NCBI GenBank assembly: GCA_947648875.1
Contig: CANSPM010000009.1
Span: forward strand, 1 to 64,000
Direction of reading: 5' to 3'
Source: an uncultured Lachnospiraceae bacterium
GTDB taxonomy: Bacteria; Bacillota; Clostridia; Lachnospirales; Lachnospiraceae
Length of the DNA stretch: 64,000 nt
Shown here: positions 8,695 to 19,100 of the stretch, piece after piece
How positions within the stretch are numbered: the first letter of the stretch is position 1
How the letters are laid out: the number at the start of each line of letters is the position of its first letter
Program-made: the position numbers and the translations under genes
Notes under the pieces: generated by a model
Told to the model about the DNA's origin: nothing
Seen by the model: only the letters and a program-made list of their open reading frames with translations
Databases searched by the model: none

Positions 8695-9810
8695 ATGGAC
8701 GAACAAAAACTTTTGCGGCCTCCCGTGGAGGTACGGTATCGGGAGGAACTGGAGGCACTGAAGGCTGTGGACAGCGGAAAGAGGCCGGAGAACTGGCAGT
8801 TGTCCCCCAAGGCGGTGCGCACTTTTATCCTGGGCAGCAAGACTCCCGTCACGTATGAGGGAGGCACTGTCACAATCGGGAAAAAATACTTTGGAAATGA
8901 CGCTCTGGTGGAGCGGTGTATTATCACTCTGGCGGGCAACCGGGGACTGATGCTGGTGGGAGAGCCGGGCACGGCCAAGACCATGTTGTCGGAACTTCTC
9001 TCTGCCGCCATCTGTGGTGTCAGCACCAACACCATACAGGGGACTGCGGGCACCACGGAGGACATGATCAAATATTCCTGGAACTATGCGCTGCTGCTGG
9101 CTAAAGGCCCCAGCCGGGAGGCGCTGGTCCCCTCGCCCCTGTACGTGGGCATGGAGCAGGGGCTTCTCACCCGTTTTGAGGAGATCACCCGTACTCCTGC
9201 GGAAGTGCAGGACAGCCTGATCAGCGTACTCAGCGACAAGGTGCTGAACGTGCCGGAACTGGGGGATGAGGGAATACTCTTTGCCCGACCCGGCTTCAAT
9301 GTGATCGGTACGGCCAACACCCGTGACAAGGGCGTGAATGAGATGAGTTCCGCCTTGAAACGTCGTTTTAACTTTGAGACCGTCATGCCCGTGCGGGAGG
9401 TGGCCCTGGAGAAACAGATTATCTTAAATGAGGTCCGCAGTCTGGCGGCTGAGAGCCATATTGATATGCCCGTGGACGAGGATGTGGCGGAACTGCTGGC
9501 CACCACCTATCATGAACTGCGGGAGGGCGTATCTGACCTGGGCCATCGCATCGACAGTCCCAGTGCCGTTATGAGCACCGCAGAGGCGGTTTCCGTGTAC
9601 TATCAGACCATGATCGGCGGGTATTACTACGGGGACGGGAATATGGATGTGAACAGTCTGGTGCAGAACCTGGTAGGGGCCCTCTCCAAGGAGAACAAGG
9701 AGGACTTGGGGCGGGTAAAGGACTACTTTAACACGGTAATCAAGGATAAGGCAAGCAAGGAAGGTGGCTTATGGAAACAATATTACGAAGCCAGGAAATG
9801 GCTGAAATAA
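8695..9810 (+). CDS. MoxR-type AAA+ ATPase, YehL-like
   Basis: A 371-residue AAA+ ATPase of the MoxR class. Walker A GEPGTAKT at about 89-96; the Walker B segment reads LLTRFEEI near 155-163 (FEE rather than the common DE); sensor 1 is in GTANTRDKG near 204; the Arg finger region is SSALKRRFNFE near 218-228. A C-terminal helical lid includes GHRIDSPSAV. The start at 8695 follows a GAGG site. Order and content of the next genes match E. coli yehL-yehM-yehP-yehQ, as I recall them; YehL is one of the named MoxR subfamilies. MoxR ATPases typically partner VWA proteins as chaperone-like remodelers; the substrate here is unknown. Overlaps the next gene by 40 bp. Confidence 0.88.
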   Translation: MDEQKLLRPPVEVRYREELEALKAVDSGKRPENWQLSPKAVRTFILGSKTPVTYEGGTVTIGKKYFGNDALVERCIITLAGNRGLMLVGEPGTAKTMLSELLSAAICGVSTNTIQGTAGTTEDMIKYSWNYALLLAKGPSREALVPSPLYVGMEQGLLTRFEEITRTPAEVQDSLISVLSDKVLNVPELGDEGILFARPGFNVIGTANTRDKGVNEMSSALKRRFNFETVMPVREVALEKQIILNEVRSLAAESHIDMPVDEDVAELLATTYHELREGVSDLGHRIDSPSAVMSTAEAVSVYYQTMIGGYYYGDGNMDVNSLVQNLVGALSKENKEDLGRVKDYFNTVIKDKASKEGGLWKQYYEARKWLK

Positions 9811-12272
9811 AGCTGCTTCCCGTGAGGCACCACAGTCCGGCCTGCGCCCGGCAGGTGCAACGGGTGATCAAAGAGTGGCAGCCCCGGGCCGTGCTGATCG
9901 AGGGCCCGGCCACAGCCTGTACCCTGATACCGGCCATGATTGACCCGGCTACCAAAGCTCCCTTTGCCGTGTATTATTCCTATGATGACACCGCAGGGGC
10001 CGTGTCGGAGGAGAAGGAGAAATATCGCTGCTATTACCCTTTTCTGGATTATTCCCCGGAACTGGAAGCGTTGCGGACGGGTGCTGCCCAGGGGGCCCAG
10101 GTGGCTTTCATCGACCTGCCCTACGGCGATATCCTGGCGGCCTCCCAGGAGGGAAAAGGTATGCGCCAGGAGGGGGAGAAGAGCAACTATAACGATGACT
10201 ATCTGTTGTCTCGGAGCGCCTATGTCCGGCGTCTTTGCGAGAAGACCGGACTGCGCGGTTTTGACGAGTTCTGGGAGAAATATTTTGAGCTGGAGGGGCT
10301 TTCCCAGGACAGCGATACCTGGTTTGGAAATCTGCTGACATACTGCCGTCAGGCGAGGGAGAGCACCCCCCCGGAAGAACTTCGGGAGGAAGGATGTCTG
10401 GCCAGGGAGGCTTACATGGCCAAAAATATTCTGGAGAAGGCCCGCGAACTGGCGGGAACATCCCGGGCGTCTCACCTTGAGGAGGAAACGGCCGCGAGGA
10501 ACCGTATCCTGGTGGTGACAGGGGGATTTCACACCCCGGCCCTGGCGCAGAGACTGGGAGAGGAGGACGCGGGTGCGTCCAACGGTGCCTTTGCCTTGGA
10601 GGATCTCCCCAAAAAACTGGTGAGCGCCAAAGATCAGGGCGTCTACCTGATGCCCTATTCAATGGAGGCGGCGGACGCCTTGAACGGTTACGCCAGCGGT
10701 ATGCCCTTCCCAGGCTTTTATCAGGAGATATGGGAGCATGTGCAGGAGGCGGAGCAAGAGGCTCCGGAGGAAAAGGAGGAGGCTCCTCCTTATTTCAAGG
10801 CTGTGCTGGACATGATTGTGGGCACGGGCAAGGCCGTGCGCCGGGCGGAGGGAAGCGCCTCCACCTATGACGAGATCTGCGCCTGCTCCATGGTGGAGGG
10901 ACTGGCGGCACTGCGGGGAAAGCCCCAGCCGGGGGCCTATGAACTACAGGATGCGGTGCTGGCCTGTTTTGTAAAGGGAGAATACAATCTGGCCACAGAC
11001 GAGCCAATGAGACTGCTGCGGCGGCAGATGACGGGAAAACGGGTGGGGGAACTGTGCCGGAACGCGGGGGAGCCCCCGGTGCTACAGGATTTTCGGGTCC
11101 GATGCAAACAATACGGACTACAGACTTCCACAACCCTGGAAAATGAGGTGACACTCTCGGTTTTCAGCAAGAAAAAGCATCGACAGATGAGTATGTTTTT
11201 CCATCGACTGCTGTTTCTACAGGCGTCTTACGCCCGGCGTGTGAAGGGTCCCAACTTACAGACGGGCCGGGACCGAAATCTGATCAGGGAAATCTGGAAA
11301 TATAAATGGAGTGCCCAGGTCATGGCGGCGTTGATTGATGCCTCCGTGTATGGCGGTTCCGTGGAGGATGCGGCCAAGGGACTGTTGTCCGAGCGGCTGA
11401 AAAAAGCAGTGTATGCCCGGGAGGGCGCGTTGCTGCTCACCCAGGTGCTGGAGATGGGCCTGGAGGGACAGCTGGAGCAGGTGTATGGCAGACTGTCTGA
11501 ACTGCTTATGTCCGATATGGACTTTTACTCTCTGGCGGAAGCGCTGCGTTTGCTGACCATGGTGCGGCAGTTGCGTTGGCTCTATGATTCCGGACTGGAG
11601 ACCCGTGGGATGATCCTGACCTGCATGCGCAGGCTTTTGGGACTTTTGCCGGGGATGGCAAAGATTAAGGAAGAAGACATGAGTCGGTGTATGGAAGCGA
11701 TGAAGCTGCTGTACCAGGTTATCGGCAGGATGGAGCGGGAGGAGTCAAAAGACCGGGAAACATCCGGCATATCCGACGGGGAGGACACCCTTCTGGACAG
11801 TTTCTTTGACGCTTTGACGCTTATGGACCGGGACAGTGAGATTCAGCCCGGCGTACATGGCTGCGTACACGGGCTGCTGTATGGCGGAGGCCGGGAAGAT
11901 GTAAAGCAGATTGAGCAGGTATGCAGAGGATATCTGACGGGAACCAGGGAGCAGCTGCTGAAAACGGCCATGTTTTTCCGGGGGCTGTTCTATGGGGCTA
12001 AGGACCTGGTGTTTGTGGGCAATACTTTTTTGGGTATGCTGGACCAATTCTTAAAGCAGATCGGGCAGGAGGATTTCATGCTGCTTTTGCCGGAGCTGCA
12101 CATGGCTTTCACTTATTTTACCCCGGCGGAGACGGACCGGATTGCGGAGACGGCGGCAGGCTTCCACGGCAAGAGCCGCAGGGAGTTACAGGAGCAGGCG
12201 GCGGTTCCCGAGGCATGGTATCTGTACGGCCAGGAACTGGAAGAGTTTGCGCTGACGACGCTGTCCCCGTGA
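9771..12272 (+). CDS. DUF5682-family protein, YehM-like
   Basis: An 833-residue cytoplasmic protein of unknown biochemistry. The N-terminal domain has the diagnostic blocks LLPVRHHSPACARQV (about 14-28), AVLIEGPATA (about 42-51), YPFLDYSPELEALR and VAFIDLPYGD (about 109-118), then ILVVTGGFHTPAL near 244. The conserved His, Glu and Asp of these blocks suggest an enzyme-like fold, but the activity is not known. The C-terminal half is helical. Start 9771 follows AAGGTGG and lies inside the end of the ATPase gene; Met at 9798 is an alternative. The overlap implies translational coupling with the ATPase. It is the usual partner of YehL-type ATPases and VWA proteins. Confidence 0.8.
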   Translation: METILRSQEMAEIKLLPVRHHSPACARQVQRVIKEWQPRAVLIEGPATACTLIPAMIDPATKAPFAVYYSYDDTAGAVSEEKEKYRCYYPFLDYSPELEALRTGAAQGAQVAFIDLPYGDILAASQEGKGMRQEGEKSNYNDDYLLSRSAYVRRLCEKTGLRGFDEFWEKYFELEGLSQDSDTWFGNLLTYCRQARESTPPEELREEGCLAREAYMAKNILEKARELAGTSRASHLEEETAARNRILVVTGGFHTPALAQRLGEEDAGASNGAFALEDLPKKLVSAKDQGVYLMPYSMEAADALNGYASGMPFPGFYQEIWEHVQEAEQEAPEEKEEAPPYFKAVLDMIVGTGKAVRRAEGSASTYDEICACSMVEGLAALRGKPQPGAYELQDAVLACFVKGEYNLATDEPMRLLRRQMTGKRVGELCRNAGEPPVLQDFRVRCKQYGLQTSTTLENEVTLSVFSKKKHRQMSMFFHRLLFLQASYARRVKGPNLQTGRDRNLIREIWKYKWSAQVMAALIDASVYGGSVEDAAKGLLSERLKKAVYAREGALLLTQVLEMGLEGQLEQVYGRLSELLMSDMDFYSLAEALRLLTMVRQLRWLYDSGLETRGMILTCMRRLLGLLPGMAKIKEEDMSRCMEAMKLLYQVIGRMEREESKDRETSGISDGEDTLLDSFFDALTLMDRDSEIQPGVHGCVHGLLYGGGREDVKQIEQVCRGYLTGTREQLLKTAMFFRGLFYGAKDLVFVGNTFLGMLDQFLKQIGQEDFMLLLPELHMAFTYFTPAETDRIAETAAGFHGKSRRELQEQAAVPEAWYLYGQELEEFALTTLSP

Positions 12273-12312
12273 CGAATCGAGGGGGCCGCATATATCAGGA
12301 AAGAGGAAATAT

Positions 12313-13437
12313 ATGGATGACGGACAGGTTCTGAACAGATGGCGGCTGGTGCTGGGAAAATATGCCTCCGGGCAGATTTCCTACAGCGATGGCGGCGTCA
12401 ATTATATGGGCATGGAAGAGGTGCTGGATTACCTGTATTCCCGGGAGTATGGGGAGGAGCAGGAGATCCGGCAGGATCGCCGGGGAGGAAGCGAGGGCTC
12501 CCGGCTGACCGTACCCAAGTGGCTTCATGAGATGAAGAAACTTTTTCCCAGACAGACGGTGGAGATCATGGAGCGCCACGCTCTGGAAAAATATGAGATG
12601 ACCGAACTTTTGACAGATCCGGAGGTACTGCGGCGATTGGAACCCAACAGGGAATTGCTTAAGACCATCATGGGGCTGAAACATATGATGAAAGGCGAGG
12701 TGCTACAGCTGGCCAGAGAGATTGTGCGCAAGGTGGCCCAGGAGATCATGGAAAAACTGGAGCAGGATGTGCGCCGGGCGCTACAGGGTCGCCTGGACCG
12801 CACCAGCGGCAGTCCCGTCCGAAGTCTGCGCAATCTGGATATCCAAAAAACCATACGGAAAAATTTGCAGCATTTTGACCGGGAGAGGGAGCAACTGGTG
12901 CTACAGCAGGTATACTTTCATTCCAGATTAAAGCGATATCACCAGTGGCGGGTGGTGATCTGCGTGGACGAGAGCGGCTCCATGCTGGATTCTGTGATTC
13001 ACAGCGCCATCATGGCGGGGATATTCGCCAGGCTTCCAATGCTGGATACCCGACTGGTAATCTTCGACACCAATGTGGTGGACTTAAGCGGTCATGTGGA
13101 AGACCCGGTGGAGACGCTGATGAGTGTGCAGCTGGGGGGCGGCACCAACATAGCGGGGGCGTTGAGTTACTGTGAGACGCTGATTGATAATCCCCATAGG
13201 ACGCTGGTGGTGCTGATCTCGGATCTGTACGAGGGCGGCGGCTATCACAATCTGTACAGCGTCAGCCGCAGTATTATCGAGAGCGGGGCCAGACTGATTG
13301 CGCTGACGGCCCTGGATGTGACGGCAACTCCCAATTATGACCGGCACGCGGCGGCCCAGCTGGCCCAGATGGGCGCTTTTGTGGGAGCCATGACCCCGGA
13401 GCAGCTGGCGGAACATGTGGCGGATATGGTGGGGTAG
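12313..13437 (+). CDS. VWA-domain protein (CoxE-like), YehP-like
   Basis: A 374-residue protein with a helical N-terminal half and a C-terminal von Willebrand factor A domain. The metal-ion-dependent adhesion site is complete: VDESGSM (DxSxS, about 217-223), the Thr in LGGGTNIAGAL (about 274-284), and the Asp in VLISDLYEGG (about 300-309). VWA proteins of this kind bind target proteins through the metal and are remodelled by MoxR ATPases. The ATG has AAGAGGAAAT before it. It stands 40 bp after DUF5682 and 46 bp before the SWIM gene, in the same order as in the E. coli yeh cluster. No membrane segment, so a cytoplasmic adaptor is likely. Confidence 0.87.
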   Translation: MDDGQVLNRWRLVLGKYASGQISYSDGGVNYMGMEEVLDYLYSREYGEEQEIRQDRRGGSEGSRLTVPKWLHEMKKLFPRQTVEIMERHALEKYEMTELLTDPEVLRRLEPNRELLKTIMGLKHMMKGEVLQLAREIVRKVAQEIMEKLEQDVRRALQGRLDRTSGSPVRSLRNLDIQKTIRKNLQHFDREREQLVLQQVYFHSRLKRYHQWRVVICVDESGSMLDSVIHSAIMAGIFARLPMLDTRLVIFDTNVVDLSGHVEDPVETLMSVQLGGGTNIAGALSYCETLIDNPHRTLVVLISDLYEGGGYHNLYSVSRSIIESGARLIALTALDVTATPNYDRHAAAQLAQMGAFVGAMTPEQLAEHVADMVG

Positions 13438-13483
13438 ACCTGATGGAAGGTCTGTTTGCTGGAAGAGATGCGAGGCTAAAGGA

Positions 13484-15982
13484 ATGTTGGATTGGAGACA
13501 GAGCCTGGCGGGTGTGGATGAAGATTACCTGGTAGGCATCAGCAACAAAGGAATTGTGAAAAGGGCATACAAGGATATGGAGGCGGCGGGCAGTGAAGCC
13601 CTTGCAGCGACAGAGGGGCTTGACTGGAACGCGCAGGAACTCACGGTGGCGGCGGGGGGCGAGACCGTGACTATACGCTTTCCGCTGGGAGAGTGCCAGT
13701 GCAGCTGCCCCTCCCGAAGCATATGCCGTCATGTGGTTATGGCTATATTGCTGGCCCGGCAGGCGGCTGAAACAAGTGGAGCGGCTAGCGGAGAGTCCGC
13801 AGAGCGGAGCGCCGGAGAAGGCGGTAGCGGAGAGTCCGCAGAGCGGAGCGCCGGAGGAGGCGATAGCGGAGAGTCCGCGGAGCGGAGCGCCGGAGGAGGC
13901 GGTAGCGGAGAGTCCGCAGAGCGGAGCGCCGGAGGAGGCGGTAGCGGAGAGTCCGCAGAGCGGAGCGCCGGAGGAGGCGGTAGCGGAGAGTCCGCAGAGC
14001 GGAGCGCCGGAGGAGGCGATGGCGGAGAGTCCGCAGAGCGGAGCGCCGGAGGAGGCGGTAGCGGAGAGTCCGGGAAGAAGAGCGCCGGGGGAACAGGGAG
14101 CGGAGAGTCCGTGGGGCAGATGGTATGGCAGGAGATTCTGACACAGCCCAGAAAGCCGCTGCTGCGGGCGCTGGGCAGCAGGGCGCTGCGCCGTCTGGTA
14201 TCCGCGATGGAGGCTGAAACAGTACCCCAGGTGGAGCGCGGCACGGTGGTCCGTATGCGGCTGCCGGGGCAGGACATCACCGTAAAGCTCCTATCGCCTC
14301 TGGAATACAGCGCTTGTACCTGCCATAAGAAAGAACTGTGCAGCCACAAGGCGGAGGCCATTCTATGGTGTCAGTATCTGGAAAAACAGCTGACGGTTCA
14401 GGAACTGGCGGGAGAATTGGAGCAGGAACCCGCTTTTGATCTGAAGGAACTGCGGGATGCGGCAGGGCAGGTAAAAGACTGTCTGGAACATTTGCTGGAG
14501 ACAGGACTTGCGAGAAGCGGCACAGAGCAGGCGCAGGAGCTGGAGCGGCTGGCCATTCTCTGCCATAATGCGGGTCTGCCGGGCTGGGAGGGAGATATCC
14601 GCGCGCTGGCGGAAGGCTATGAGAGGTACTTGCGCCGGGCGGCGGGACAGACCATGGAGAAGCTGGCGGGACAGCTGCAGAGGCTGTATGAGAAGACCGT
14701 GGAGCTGGGCCGGCTGGTGGAGGAGGCTCTGTCCCGGGCCGGGAAGGACGGGAGAGATGCCGCCGCAGGAGAAACAGAGCAAAACGAAGCGGCAATGTCT
14801 GCCTCCCGACCGGAAAAGAGTACGGCCTCTAAGATCCAGGCGCTGGCGGGTGAATTTCGCTCGGAATACCTGCCGGTAGGAAATCTGGAACTGACAGGGA
14901 TCACGGTGGAGCATTTTGTCACCGATTCAGGCTATGAGGGGGATACCGTGTATTTTCTGGAAATGGAATCGGGGACATGGTATACCTATACCAGTGCCCG
15001 GCCCACTTTTTACGAGGGCAAAAGGAGAACCGCTTACCAGGAGAAGGCGCCCGCTCCCTGGGGCATTCCCCTGTCGCTGGAAGGTCTGGCCGGAGTGCGG
15101 CTACAGCTACAGGGAGCGAAATGTGATGCCGGAGGACGGCTGTCTTCCACCCAGGAGACCAGGGGAGAAATTCTGGGTAAAAGCGAATTGACGGCGGCGA
15201 AGCTGGAGGGCTGGTACTACCGGGATTACGGCAGACTTTTCGCGGAGCAGATTCCCGGCCCGGCGGCAGGCCCCGGCGGTCATACCCGCCTGGCTTTTGT
15301 GCAGGCGGCGCGTTTTGAACGAGGGCATTTCAATGAGATCTCGCAGAAGCTGGAACTGCCCATCTGGGATAAAGAAGACCGCCAGGTGATGGTGGAACTG
15401 CCCTATTCCAAACGGGACGAAGCGTCCATACGGTATCTGGAACGTCTGAAAAAAAAGCAGCAGCCCTGTTTTTTGGGCAGAGTGTACCTACAGGACAGCC
15501 GGATCTGTCTGTACCCTGTGGACCTTTTGGAACGCAAGGAACTGGAGGGGGCGGAATATGAGACGGAAAACACTCCGGAGTACGTGGAGGAAGACGGCGG
15601 TGAAAACCCGCCTGCTCCGGGAAAGGCAGGCGTTGCCGCCGGGGCGAGAGGACATGACAGGGAAGCCTGCCAGGCGCTGCAAAGTTTTTTGGAGGAAGTC
15701 AGCTGGTTGTTGCAGGAGATTTACCAGGTGGGCAGCGCTACGGTACAGGACAGTACCCTGGAGGCGCTGCGCCGCGCAAAGAAACAGGGTGAGGCTTATG
15801 GGATGACAACTCTTGGAGACTGGCTGCGGCAGTTGGAGGAAGAGATGTCCAAGTCCCGTCATCGTCTTCGGCATCAGCCATCGGATATCATGGGGATATT
15901 TTGCAGGTTATGGCAGTATGTGCAGCTTTGCCGCCAGCGGACTACCTATGATATTGCGGGCCTGATTTATAGGGGCAGGTAA
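13484..15982 (+). CDS. Double SWIM zinc-finger protein with minisatellite linker, YehQ-like
   Basis: An 832-residue protein with two SWIM zinc fingers (CxC...CxH): CSCPSRSICRH at about residues 72-82 and CTCHKKELCSH at about 277-287. SWIM modules bind nucleic acid or protein. Between them lies a Gly/Ser/Glu/Arg linker made of eight 13-residue repeats (SGESAERSAGGGG type), encoded by 39-bp DNA repeats. The long C-terminal part is helical and without a recognised fold. Met at 13484 is chosen (GAGG eight bases upstream); the open frame begins 69 bases earlier inside the VWA gene. It is the fourth member of the yehLMPQ-like module. The linker is unusual, because the E. coli counterpart as I recall it (under 700 residues) is shorter. 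Confidence 0.82.
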   Translation: MLDWRQSLAGVDEDYLVGISNKGIVKRAYKDMEAAGSEALAATEGLDWNAQELTVAAGGETVTIRFPLGECQCSCPSRSICRHVVMAILLARQAAETSGAASGESAERSAGEGGSGESAERSAGGGDSGESAERSAGGGGSGESAERSAGGGGSGESAERSAGGGGSGESAERSAGGGDGGESAERSAGGGGSGESGKKSAGGTGSGESVGQMVWQEILTQPRKPLLRALGSRALRRLVSAMEAETVPQVERGTVVRMRLPGQDITVKLLSPLEYSACTCHKKELCSHKAEAILWCQYLEKQLTVQELAGELEQEPAFDLKELRDAAGQVKDCLEHLLETGLARSGTEQAQELERLAILCHNAGLPGWEGDIRALAEGYERYLRRAAGQTMEKLAGQLQRLYEKTVELGRLVEEALSRAGKDGRDAAAGETEQNEAAMSASRPEKSTASKIQALAGEFRSEYLPVGNLELTGITVEHFVTDSGYEGDTVYFLEMESGTWYTYTSARPTFYEGKRRTAYQEKAPAPWGIPLSLEGLAGVRLQLQGAKCDAGGRLSSTQETRGEILGKSELTAAKLEGWYYRDYGRLFAEQIPGPAAGPGGHTRLAFVQAARFERGHFNEISQKLELPIWDKEDRQVMVELPYSKRDEASIRYLERLKKKQQPCFLGRVYLQDSRICLYPVDLLERKELEGAEYETENTPEYVEEDGGENPPAPGKAGVAAGARGHDREACQALQSFLEEVSWLLQEIYQVGSATVQDSTLEALRRAKKQGEAYGMTTLGDWLRQLEEEMSKSRHRLRHQPSDIMGIFCRLWQYVQLCRQRTTYDIAGLIYRGR
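13787..14098 (+). repeat. 39-bp minisatellite, eight units, in frame
   Basis: Eight consecutive 39-bp units, each starting AGCGGAGAGTCC, with seven near-identical copies and one degenerate final copy (GKKSAGGTG), plus a partial ninth. Units differ by few bases. Because 39 is a multiple of three, gain or loss of units keeps the SWIM protein in frame and only changes linker length. Confidence 0.95.
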
Positions 15983-16131
15983 TACAATCCGCCATGCGCT
16001 CTGTCCTGGGGATGCGGATAGAGAGCGCGTAAAAGCGGCGGGCCGCATGAATTACGAGTTCTCAAGAGCCGTAATGGAAGAAGGGCAAAACAGGCAAGAG
16101 CACATGTGAAACGGAAACGGGGAGGGGCAAT
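15983..16131 (+). other. Spacer between SWIM and first DUF4132 gene
   Basis: 149 bp with no gene and no convincing terminator, so read-through into the DUF4132 genes is plausible. Only the GGAGGGG ribosome binding site at its end is clear. Confidence 0.4.
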
Positions 16132-19100
16132 ATGCTGCATGGAGAAAATGCGCAGACAGACAGGGTGCTTAACATATTGGAAGAACTGCATCTTCGTGAC
16201 GGCGAGACGGAGATTGTAGAGGAATTTCTGAGAGGGGAGGCTGGCGAGGAGATTCTGGCGGGGCTGTCTCCCAGAAATACGACTACCTATTTTGCCGGCA
16301 AATACAGGCTGTTTCAGGAATTGTTTGAGACCTATGTACAAGAGAACCTTAAGGAGGAGGCATCCCGACTTTTGCGCCTGTTATACGCCATGGGCGCTTA
16401 TAACTGCTGCGACTGCTTTGAGAACCCTGAAAGATTTATGGATATTGTGGAAAAGGGAACTGTGGCCATAGACCGGGGAAAAGCCGTGGCTATCGCCGCC
16501 CAGTACATTTTTTTACAGGTTTACCGTCTGAACACCAACCACAGGTGCCAGTTCCTTACGACCAGACTGTGGGAACGTCTGGTAAAATTTGCGGAGAGGA
16601 GTCCGGAAATTGTGCTACAGGCTTGGAAGGAGTTTGATCAGGGGCAAATAAACGGTCGTATTCTGCTGATGGCGCTGTATTTTTATCTGCGCTGTGACAG
16701 AGACGGGCGGGCGGCGGGCGAGATCCCGCCCCAGTTGCCGCAGCAGGCGGAACAAGGGCTAAAGTCAGCGCCTTCGTTGCCATCAGAGTTTCAGGGCTCC
16801 ATCGGGGAGCGGGCACTTTTCAGTACATATGAGGAGACGCTGACAGAGCTTCTCCGCATGATTCTGAAAGCGGAGGCGGCAGGGAAAAAGGAGATCCGGG
16901 ACATTCAGGAGGGGATTCTCCAGGGTAAATGGCAGGACAGCCTGCTTCAGGGGATTCAAAAATGGGCCGTCAACGTGTCGGTATTTGAACTGATAACCAA
17001 TTGTGCCTCCATAAACTACATGTTTTCCGAAAAACTCCGCAATGTGCTCCGGGTATGCGCTTCGCTAAATCCTTCCAGATTTCTGGACGCGCTTGTCAGG
17101 CTGGACCCCCGAGAGGAACTGGGCAATATGGCGGGAAAAATGGAGGAACTCTTCTGCATATCCGATCCGGATGTAATGTCCTGGCTGCTGGTCGTTTTGG
17201 ACGAAACCCCCAGATTTGGGATAGAGCCGGAAAAAGTCAAAGCGATGATTCTCCCCGCCCAGTACCGCAAAAATCCGCAACAGTATCTGTTGGCCTACAG
17301 GAAAGCAAATTCTGATTTGAGAAACGCGCTGGCGGGAACCGTCCGGGATGAGGCCCCGGAGGTGTATCGGCAGGTGGTGATGCCCCAGGCGGCCTCTCAG
17401 AAGGAGAGAATCATATTCCGGCTCACCGAAAAGGAAATCTGCGCCCGGGAATGCAGAGATTATCTGAAGGGTTTGACGGAGTTGTCCGCCCTCTATGCCA
17501 TCAGGGGGAAACTGGTGTCTACCTGGTATAAAGAGAGCGACGCAAGAAAAGCCCTGGAACGGTACTATGAAGCGTACAGAGAGGAAGAGTTTTATGCCCG
17601 GTGCATGGCTTATATGGCACTGCGGCATTCGGGACACTTTTTTAACGCCGGTTTTATCGGCAAAAGCAGGGAAGCCTGTGAGGAGGTGCTGGAACATACT
17701 TTTCGGGGAATGACCCTGGCGGGAGTGGGACTGGCGGAGCAGATTCAGGTGGTCTGCCGGATGGTTGATGAGGAATATTCGGAGAAGAGAAAGGAAGAGA
17801 TTACCCACAGATGCATTCCCGTTTTCCGACGATATCTTGTTGAGCGACCGCAGGAGACGGAGAACGCTCTGGCCGGGGCCGAGGCCTATGGCCGTTACTT
17901 TGCTCTGCTGGTGTACAACAGCGCGGCGCAGGATGGTGGTGAAGCTACTGCGCAAGAGGACGCCTGGCAGGCGCAGATACTTTTTTACAGCCAGGACAGT
18001 TCCAAGCTGGTAAGGCAGGAACTGGAGAAGATGCTGGCGGCCCGCCCGGGCTGGAGATCTCGGATCATGGAACTGCTCTCTTCTAAAAAATCTGCGGAGC
18101 GGGAAATGGGTATCCGCGTGCTGGCGGGGTGGAATACGCCCTTGGACCGGGAGGCCCTGCAGGCCCTGTACGAGAAGGAGAAGAGCGCCAAACTTCGCGC
18201 GCTGCTTGATACTGTCCTAAACCCGGATTCCACGGGAGCGCAGGGAAAGGGTGGCAGCGGCAGCTGTCCGGCCCTGAACAGAGAAGATCTGGTCAAAAAC
18301 CTGCATAAGGGTGGCAAAAAGCGCAGTTTGGCCTGGGCTTGTGAGACCCCGTTCAGTCCTGTACATAAAAGGAACAAAGAAGCGGCATCAGAGGAATATC
18401 TCCAGGCCTTGCTGCTGTGCTATTCCTCCATGTCCAGACCCGGCATTAACAAAGATGCCGCATTACTGGCGGAGGAACTGGAAGACCGGGAACTGGCCAT
18501 CTATGTGTGTGAACTCTTTGATAAATGGATGGAAGCCGGCGCGGAGGCCAAGAAACGCTGGGTGCTGTATGCTTCCTCTATCCATGGGGGCGGTGAAATT
18601 ATAAAGCGGCTCTATCATCAGATTCAGGAATGGCCCCGGAATGCCAGAGGAGCCATAGCGGCGGAGGCGGTGCAGGCGCTGGCGTTAAGTCCCCAGCCCC
18701 AGGCCCTGCTGCTTGTGGACGGCATTGCCCGCAAATTCAAGTACGGACAGGTAAAGAATGCAGCGGGCCAGGCGTTGGAGTTTGCCGCAAACCAGCTGGG
18801 ACTTACCCGGGAGCAGCTGGAGGACAAGATCGTGCCCAGCCTGGGATTTGACGAGCGCAGGGAACGGCATTTCGACTATGGAAACCGCAGTTTTACCGTG
18901 ACGATCACACCTGCTTTGGAGGTGGAAATTTTTGACGGGAATGGCAAGAAACTGAAAAATATGCCTGCTCCAGGGTCCAGGGATGACGAAAAGAAAGCGG
19001 CGGCGGCATACGCGGCGTTTAAGGAGATGAAAAAGCAAATGAAGACTACCGTTTCCAGTCAGAAGCAGCGGCTGGAGACGGCTTTGTCCACGGAGCGTCT

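Noticed and set aside
8695-9810. McrB-type restriction ATPase
   Set aside because: The AAA+ core could suggest McrB, but no McrC or nuclease domain is near, and the neighbours fit the MoxR/YehL module.
13787-14098. CRISPR array
   Set aside because: The units are contiguous 39-mers with no unique spacers and lie inside a coding frame; no cas gene is present.
13729-14361. Minus-strand Pro/Ser-rich frame and a second plus-strand frame across the minisatellite
   Set aside because: They are by-products of a GC-rich 39-bp repeat whose length keeps all frames open; neither has a start site or partner.
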